Source: Lachnoclostridium sp. UBA3262 (GTDB lineage: Bacteria > Bacillota > Clostridia > Lachnospirales > Lachnospiraceae). From it: a DNA stretch of 39,340 nt. The DNA lies in contig DEUM01000031.1 of NCBI GenBank assembly GCA_002362575.1, positions 27,615-66,954 of the forward strand, given 5' to 3'. Below are positions 34,822 to 39,340 of this stretch, one piece after another. How positions within the stretch are numbered: position 1 is the first letter of the stretch; each line of letters starts with the position of its first letter. The notes beneath the pieces are model-generated. The model made no database searches. It was not told where the DNA came from and worked only from the letters and a program-made list of their open reading frames with translations. Both the position numbers and the translations under genes were made by a program.

Positions 34822-36816
34822 ATGAACAGAAAGGGAAAGAGACTAGGGAAAACCGCACTTTGTGCTGTGTTGGCTTTGAGTATGGTGCTGTGCAACAGTT
34901 CATTTATGGAGGCAAAGAAGGTTTCGAAGCAGGAATCGGTCTATGTCAATGCTGGAGCGGACGGTTCGGTGAACCAGATTACGGTGGCGGACTGGCTGAA
35001 AAATTCCGGAGAAGTAACGGGGACAGTAAAAGATTTTTCAAAGTTATCGGACATTACAAATGTTAAGGGGGAGGAAACCTTTGATAAGTCCGGAAATTCT
35101 ATGAAATGGAATACTTCCGGCAAGGATATTTACTATCAGGGTAAGTCTGAACAGGAGCTGCCCGTGGATGTAAAGATCACATATTCGCTGGATGGAAAGA
35201 AGATGGCAGCGAAGGATATGCTCGGCAAAAGCGGAAAAGCCAAAATCCATGTGTCTTACACAAATAAGTCCAAACAGACAAAAAAGGTAAATGGAAAAGA
35301 GGTTACGATTTACACACCGTTTGTTATGGTAACCGGAATGATTCTTTCCTCTGAGCATTTTTCCAATGTAAATGTGGATAATGGGCGCGTCATCAACGAC
35401 GGCACGAACAACATTGTGGTAGGTCTTGGGATGCCGGGACTGGCAGAGAGTCTGGACCTCAGCGATGAGTTTGCCGAGAAAATCCACAGTGAATTTACGG
35501 TGGAGGCAGATGTGACAGATTTTACCATTGGGAATACTTTCACATACGGCAGTCCGAGTATTTTAGAGGAACTGAATATGGAGGACGCAGGAGATTTAGA
35601 CGATTTGGAGGATAAGCTGGAGGAATTGACAGATGCTGCGTCAAAGCTTGTTGACGGTTCCGATACGCTGTCAGAGAATATGGAGAAGTTTGCCGATAAA
35701 ATGGATGAATTAAAGGGCAAAATGAAGGAATATCAGAAAGACGGCGTGAAAAAACTGACCGACGGGGTAAATAAGCTGGCTAAGAATGGGCCGGCGCTGG
35801 TAAAAGGAGTAAAGGATTACACAGGCGGTGCAGATAAAGTAGCAAATGGAACGATAAGCTATGTGACGAATACAGGTAAAATCACACAGGGCTGCAAAAC
35901 CCTTTATGAGCAGGTAAAGGGGCTGCCTGCCCAAATCGATACATTTTCCACCGGACTGAACACATATACCGGAAGTGTCGATAAGCTGGGTACAAAGGAA
36001 AATGTCACAGCAATAAAAGACGGTGCAAAAGCAGTTTCTGACGGTATATCAGAGCTGAATAAAAATATTGGATTGTTAGAGCAGTCGATTCAGGCGAGTG
36101 AAGCTATGGTGTTACAGTTAGAGCAGAAGGGGGCAGACGCAACAGTCATTGGCGGACTCAAACAGCAGATTGGAGCGCAGAAGCAGATTGTGGCAGGACT
36201 GAAAGCAGCGACAGGGAGTGATGGCGCTTTGAAAAAGGGAGCGGCTTCCTTAGCGACAGGAGTAAATACCGTTATGGATGCACTGAGCCAGCTTTCTTCC
36301 AAGTCCTCTGAACTGACAAAGGCTACCGGCATATTAAAGAAAAATGTGCCAGCTTTAGTATCTGCCGTAAAGAAATTAAAGGATGGCGGTACGACATTAT
36401 CAGCAAACGACAAAAAATTGATTAGCGGAGCAAAGGCGTTAATTAAGGCTGGAAAGACGATGAGGAAGTCTACAAAGAAAATGAACTCCGGTATGAAGGC
36501 GCTGCAGAAGGGAAGTAAGAAGCTGAATAAGGCAACAAAGCAGCTTGTAAGCGGAGTAAATAAGTTAGACAATGCCAGCGGCAAGCTTTCCGATGGTGCG
36601 TCAGAACTGGCTTCCGGTATGGATGAGTTTAACGACAAGGGCGTTGAAAAGCTGAATAGTACCTATGAGGACGATATTAAGAGTATACTTGACCGGTTGG
36701 ATGCGGTTACGGAGGCTGGAAAAGATTATAAGAGCTTTAGCGGAATCGGCAAGGGCATGGACGGCGAAGTAAAATTTGTCATTGAGACAGCGGCCGTGGA
36801 AAAAGAGGATGAGTAA
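34822..36816 (+). CDS. Exported LxxG heptad-repeat coiled-coil protein (YhgE/Pip-like)
   Basis: The 664-residue protein has a signal peptide (about 1-30, TALCAVLALSMVLC core) and a beta-rich N-terminal domain (about 30-245). A long helical region (about 245-610) is built of repeats in which Leu or Val and Gly recur every seven residues, as in KLTDGVNKLAKNGPALVKGV and MKALQKGSKKLNKATKQLV. Such repeats occur in the outer domain of YhgE/Pip membrane proteins, but here there is no C-terminal membrane helix; the protein ends in EKEDE. It probably forms an elongated extracellular partner of the MmpL pump encoded just upstream. The ATG at 34822 follows TTGGAGGG. C21 in the signal is not in a good lipobox. 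Confidence 0.85.
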   Translation: MNRKGKRLGKTALCAVLALSMVLCNSSFMEAKKVSKQESVYVNAGADGSVNQITVADWLKNSGEVTGTVKDFSKLSDITNVKGEETFDKSGNSMKWNTSGKDIYYQGKSEQELPVDVKITYSLDGKKMAAKDMLGKSGKAKIHVSYTNKSKQTKKVNGKEVTIYTPFVMVTGMILSSEHFSNVNVDNGRVINDGTNNIVVGLGMPGLAESLDLSDEFAEKIHSEFTVEADVTDFTIGNTFTYGSPSILEELNMEDAGDLDDLEDKLEELTDAASKLVDGSDTLSENMEKFADKMDELKGKMKEYQKDGVKKLTDGVNKLAKNGPALVKGVKDYTGGADKVANGTISYVTNTGKITQGCKTLYEQVKGLPAQIDTFSTGLNTYTGSVDKLGTKENVTAIKDGAKAVSDGISELNKNIGLLEQSIQASEAMVLQLEQKGADATVIGGLKQQIGAQKQIVAGLKAATGSDGALKKGAASLATGVNTVMDALSQLSSKSSELTKATGILKKNVPALVSAVKKLKDGGTTLSANDKKLISGAKALIKAGKTMRKSTKKMNSGMKALQKGSKKLNKATKQLVSGVNKLDNASGKLSDGASELASGMDEFNDKGVEKLNSTYEDDIKSILDRLDAVTEAGKDYKSFSGIGKGMDGEVKFVIETAAVEKEDE

Positions 36817-36821
36817 TAGCG

Positions 36822-37451
36822 ATGGGCAAATTAGATGAAAAAAAGAAACAGAAAAGGGAAACTTTATTGGAAACGGCATTTTTCCTGTTTACCTCGAAGG
36901 GGATTAACGATACGTCGATTTCTGACATTGTCAAAGCAGCAAATATGGCAAAGGGTACCTTTTATCTGTATTTCAAAGATAAGTTTGATATCCGTGACAA
37001 GCTGATTGTGAAAATGGCAACCCAGCTTTTTCAGGAAGCAGCAGTGGGGCTGCAGGAAAGGCAGCTTCAGGCGTTCAGTGGTAAGGAACTGAAAACTTTT
37101 GAGGATAAGGTTATATTTCTGGCAGACTCTGTCATCAATAAGCTGAATGAGGATAAAAGACTGCTTCGCTTTATCTCAAAAAATCTGAGCTGGGGCGTAT
37201 TTCAAAATGTACTCATGACAGAAAAAGATGAAGTGGGTGGATTTCGGTTCTATGATGGGTATCTGTCCTTGATTGAGGATTCCGGGCGAAAGTTTCGAAA
37301 TCCGGAATTGATGCTGTATATGATTGTGGAGCTGATTAATTCAACCTGTCACAACGTTATATTGATTCAGAGTCCGGTGACATTGGAGGAACTGAAGCCA
37401 GAATTGTATGGGGTAATTTGTGATATTATTCATAGGATGGAGTTGGCGTAA
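36822..37451 (+). CDS. TetR-family transcriptional regulator
   Basis: The 209-residue regulator has an N-terminal TetR helix-turn-helix (about 8-55) with the signature AKGTFYLYFKDKFDIRDKLI and a ligand-binding helical body after it. It starts five bases after the stop of the LxxG gene, so it is the third gene of the operon. It most likely represses its own operon through the paired TGAC-N5-GTCA sites near 32612-32666, with relief by the pump's substrate. A terminator follows 40 bases downstream. Confidence 0.94.
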   Translation: MGKLDEKKKQKRETLLETAFFLFTSKGINDTSISDIVKAANMAKGTFYLYFKDKFDIRDKLIVKMATQLFQEAAVGLQERQLQAFSGKELKTFEDKVIFLADSVINKLNEDKRLLRFISKNLSWGVFQNVLMTEKDEVGGFRFYDGYLSLIEDSGRKFRNPELMLYMIVELINSTCHNVILIQSPVTLEELKPELYGVICDIIHRMELA

Positions 37452-37491
37452 GTGGTATTTTCTTGAGTTAGGTTAGGTGCCAAAATAGTAT

Positions 37492-37539
37492 AAACACTCT
37501 TTATGTAAGTTTTACAATTTATGTAAAGGGTGTTTTTTT
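37492..37539 (+). terminator. Intrinsic terminator of the MmpL-LxxG-TetR operon
   Basis: A 12-bp stem with one G-T pair (37492-37503 with 37524-37535) is followed by a T run to 37539. Confidence 0.88.
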
Positions 37540-37553
37540 GATATTGAGAGAAG

Positions 37554-37582
37554 TTGACAAAAATGATGAAAAAAGATAGAAT
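37554..37582 (+). promoter_or_regulatory. Promoter of the Ig/FN3-like gene pair
   Basis: Consensus TTGACA (37554-37559) and TAGAAT (37577-37582) are separated by 17 bases, 62 bases before the ATG. Confidence 0.7.
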
Positions 37583-37644
37583 ATAACAATATAGGACAAA
37601 TTACGCATATACGAACAAAAAAGAACAGAAGGAGAGAGTCGTTT

Positions 37645-38547
37645 ATGAAAAATGAAAAGTTTATATTGGCAGCCTTTATCGTTCTGTTTCTGGCTGCGAT
37701 ATCAGGAAATACCCAAATCAGCAGGGCAGAAGAAAAGAAGACAGCACAGGTAAAAGCGCCGCTGAACCTGCATGTAGTAAAGAAATCTACAACATCGTTA
37801 CAGCTTTCATGGAATCTGGTTGAAGGGGCAGGCGGTTATGAGATTTACCGCTGTCCTGCGGGAAAGCATAATTACAAGAGAGTAAAGGTTATAAAGAACC
37901 CGATGAAGGGGGTGTGGCTGAATAAGAAGCTAAAAAAGAATAAAACGTATAAGTACCGGATAAAGGCATATTCCGTAGTCAACGGCGTAAAGGTGTTGAG
38001 CAAATATGCCTATACGGTCAGTGCGAGGACATATACAAAGAACAGCAAGGTAGTGAATGTAAATCTTGTCAAGACAGATACCTATCTTTTGGAAACGGAT
38101 TTTGGCAGGAAGGAAAAATTTTTGGCGTGGGCAAGGACGACAAAACGGAAAAAGAAGGTAGTCAGCAGGAAGCTTGCATGGTACTCCAAGAACAAAGATA
38201 TCGCAACGATTACGAAGGATGGGAAATTGAAGGCAAAGAATAAAGCCGGAGTCTGCTATATTTATGCCAAGGCGCATAACGGAAAGAACAGCAAAAAGAT
38301 CCCGGTCTATGTTCTCGATCCCAGCACGCCGCAGGCATTTGATTTGGAGGAGGTAACAGGAAAGGCGGTTCTGCTGCTGTCGAAATATAAAAAAGAAGTG
38401 TGTACTATCGAGGACAAGCAGGCAGATGGAAAAACGATATATCATATCATTGAATATTATTATGATATACGAATTGATGAATATAACTGGGATGAAGGAT
38501 ATATTGAAATAGCAGATTACTGGGGGTATTATTCATATGAGAAATAG
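37645..38547 (+). CDS. Secreted FN3/Ig-like domain protein
   Basis: The 300-residue protein has a signal peptide (about 1-29, ending near SRAEE). A fibronectin type III-like domain (about 38-130) includes LQLSWNLVEGAGGYEIYRC and YKYRIKAYSV. A BIG_2-like domain (about 140-225) follows, with the strand pattern KLAWYSKNKDIATITKDGKL. The last 70 residues are rich in Tyr, Asp and Glu and have no clear fold or wall anchor. It is lysine-rich like the Ig protein at 25102. GAAGGAGAG lies ahead of the ATG. The end overlaps the next gene by 11 bases, so both are co-expressed. Likely a cell-surface protein; no enzyme motif is seen. Confidence 0.87.
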   Translation: MKNEKFILAAFIVLFLAAISGNTQISRAEEKKTAQVKAPLNLHVVKKSTTSLQLSWNLVEGAGGYEIYRCPAGKHNYKRVKVIKNPMKGVWLNKKLKKNKTYKYRIKAYSVVNGVKVLSKYAYTVSARTYTKNSKVVNVNLVKTDTYLLETDFGRKEKFLAWARTTKRKKKVVSRKLAWYSKNKDIATITKDGKLKAKNKAGVCYIYAKAHNGKNSKKIPVYVLDPSTPQAFDLEEVTGKAVLLLSKYKKEVCTIEDKQADGKTIYHIIEYYYDIRIDEYNWDEGYIEIADYWGYYSYEK

Positions 38548-39340
38548 TTGGAATAAAAGGATGAAGAAAAACTTGTGTGGTATTCTTTTGCTGGCAATGA
38601 TTCTTTCTGTTATGCCGTCAGAAAAGGCAGTGCTGGCTAAGGCAGCAAAGGTACAGATTTATGATACCGTACAGGGAAATGCGGAGCACCGGAGCATGGA
38701 AATGGGACAAGTAAGAGGAAACTTTTCTGTTAAGCTTTCTTCTGGTACAATAAAATCAGTGTCATGGTCAAGTAATAATGAAAAAGTAATTATGATAGAG
38801 GAAAGAGATGGACCGTTTGTTAATCTTACGGCACGTGACGAAGGGACAGCACTTCTTCAGGTAACCGTTGTGACAGCTGAGGGACAGACACTGACCGATA
38901 CCTGTACGATTTCGGTTTATACGAAAAGGACAAGGACGGAGGCGCAGTTAAAAACAGAGGCAGACTTCTTCCGGGCTGCTTCGATACAGTCAGTCGTGCG
39001 AAGACATGGAGCGGTCGGGCAGGAATTTACCATTATAGCGTCCTGCGGAAACTTTTACCGGGTTATACTGCCAGATAGCTATGTGTTTGAGGATACGCTG
39101 ACTCATCAGTATGCGTATGTGCTGAAACAAGCCGTATACATTCCTGTGACGGAGGTGAAGCTGAGCGAGACAAGCCTTCAGTTAGAGAAGAAAAGCCATA
39201 GGAAGCTTAGCGTGACGATACTGCCACAGCTGGCGGGGAATAAAGCGGTCGAGTGGTCGAGCAGTAATAAAAAGGTGGCTGCGGTGACAAAGGCAGGAAA
39301 GGTTACAGCGAAGGGATATGGAACGGCTGTGATTAAGGTC
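38537..39340 (+). CDS. Secreted Ig-like (BIG_2) protein, 3' end outside the window
   Basis: An open frame runs from ATG 38537 to the window edge, 268 codons with no stop. The start overlaps the preceding gene by 11 bases. GGGGG at 38522-38526 is a possible ribosome site; ATG 38561 is an alternative. The signal peptide is CGILLLAMILSVMPSEKAVLAK or close to it. Two Ig-like segments are visible: one at about 45-130 (SVSWSSNNEKVIMIEE) and a BIG_2 at about 205-268 (AVEWSSSNKKVAAVTKAGKV) cut by the edge. A region of unknown fold lies between them. It is probably a sister surface protein of its upstream neighbour. Confidence 0.85.
   Translation, partial: MRNSWNKRMKKNLCGILLLAMILSVMPSEKAVLAKAAKVQIYDTVQGNAEHRSMEMGQVRGNFSVKLSSGTIKSVSWSSNNEKVIMIEERDGPFVNLTARDEGTALLQVTVVTAEGQTLTDTCTISVYTKRTRTEAQLKTEADFFRAASIQSVVRRHGAVGQEFTIIASCGNFYRVILPDSYVFEDTLTHQYAYVLKQAVYIPVTEVKLSETSLQLEKKSHRKLSVTILPQLAGNKAVEWSSSNKKVAAVTKAGKVTAKGYGTAVIKV

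Noticed and set aside
36090..36638. A 182-codon minus-strand frame rich in Ser, Phe and Pro.
   Set aside because: It is antisense to the lysine- and glycine-rich heptad repeats and arises from their codon bias.
1..39340. CRISPR arrays, tRNA or rRNA genes, insertion sequences, phage or integrase genes.
   Set aside because: No spaced direct repeats, cloverleaf, transposase or integrase pattern was seen in any frame.

Overview
The window looks like chromosome from a Gram-positive, anaerobic, spore-forming Clostridia, most likely Lachnospiraceae. The evidence is gene content: DUF4317 and DUF3793 proteins, a flavodiiron FprA, a SigK-type sporulation sigma factor, a TrxA/TrxB pair, lysine-rich Ig-like surface proteins, strong AGGAGG ribosome sites, and GTG/TTG starts. 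I saw no rRNA, tRNA, CRISPR array, intact insertion sequence or phage gene. The species call is inference.

Left part (1-8,000). An Rrf2/IscR-type regulator with three cysteines precedes a sulfur pair (O-acetylhomoserine sulfhydrylase, cysteine synthase) that has a near-perfect housekeeping promoter. An AraC regulator is divergent from a GH27 alpha-galactosidase-like enzyme. A remnant of a HAD phosphatase sits before a flavodiiron protein. A shared hairpin terminator separates that protein from a convergent DUF4317 gene.

Middle (8,000-21,440). A SigK-like sigma factor without a hydrophobic pro-sequence overlaps a Csp-like subtilase, and a sporulation-type promoter motif lies upstream. A perfect 20-bp inverted repeat and a nested palindrome follow, then a DUF3793 gene and a deletion scar that joined an ABC ATPase to a piece of its permease. 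Next come a PAS-GAF-GGDEF protein, a TrkA/TrkH potassium system on the minus strand, a PepSY-like secreted protein and a lipoprotein. The most unusual gene is an 878-residue fusion of a TetM-like ribosomal-protection GTPase to a YacP/Rae1-type NYN endoribonuclease domain.

Right part (21,440-39,340). TrxA, TrxB and a membrane-anchored BspA-like leucine-rich-repeat protein form a likely operon. They are followed by an Ig-like/carboxypeptidase-regulatory surface protein, glycogen phosphorylase, a chemoreceptor and a second, leaderless subtilase. Divergent from that subtilase is an MmpL-type transporter, an exported LxxG heptad-repeat protein and a TetR regulator. The promoter of this operon carries two matched TGAC-N5-GTCA operators. 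The window ends in a pair of overlapping Ig/FN3-like secreted protein genes, the last cut by the window edge.

The best candidates for undescribed biology are the GTPase-NYN fusion, the SigK/subtilase couple, the TetR-MmpL-LxxG export unit, and the cysteine-bearing Rrf2 regulator next to cysteine synthesis genes.
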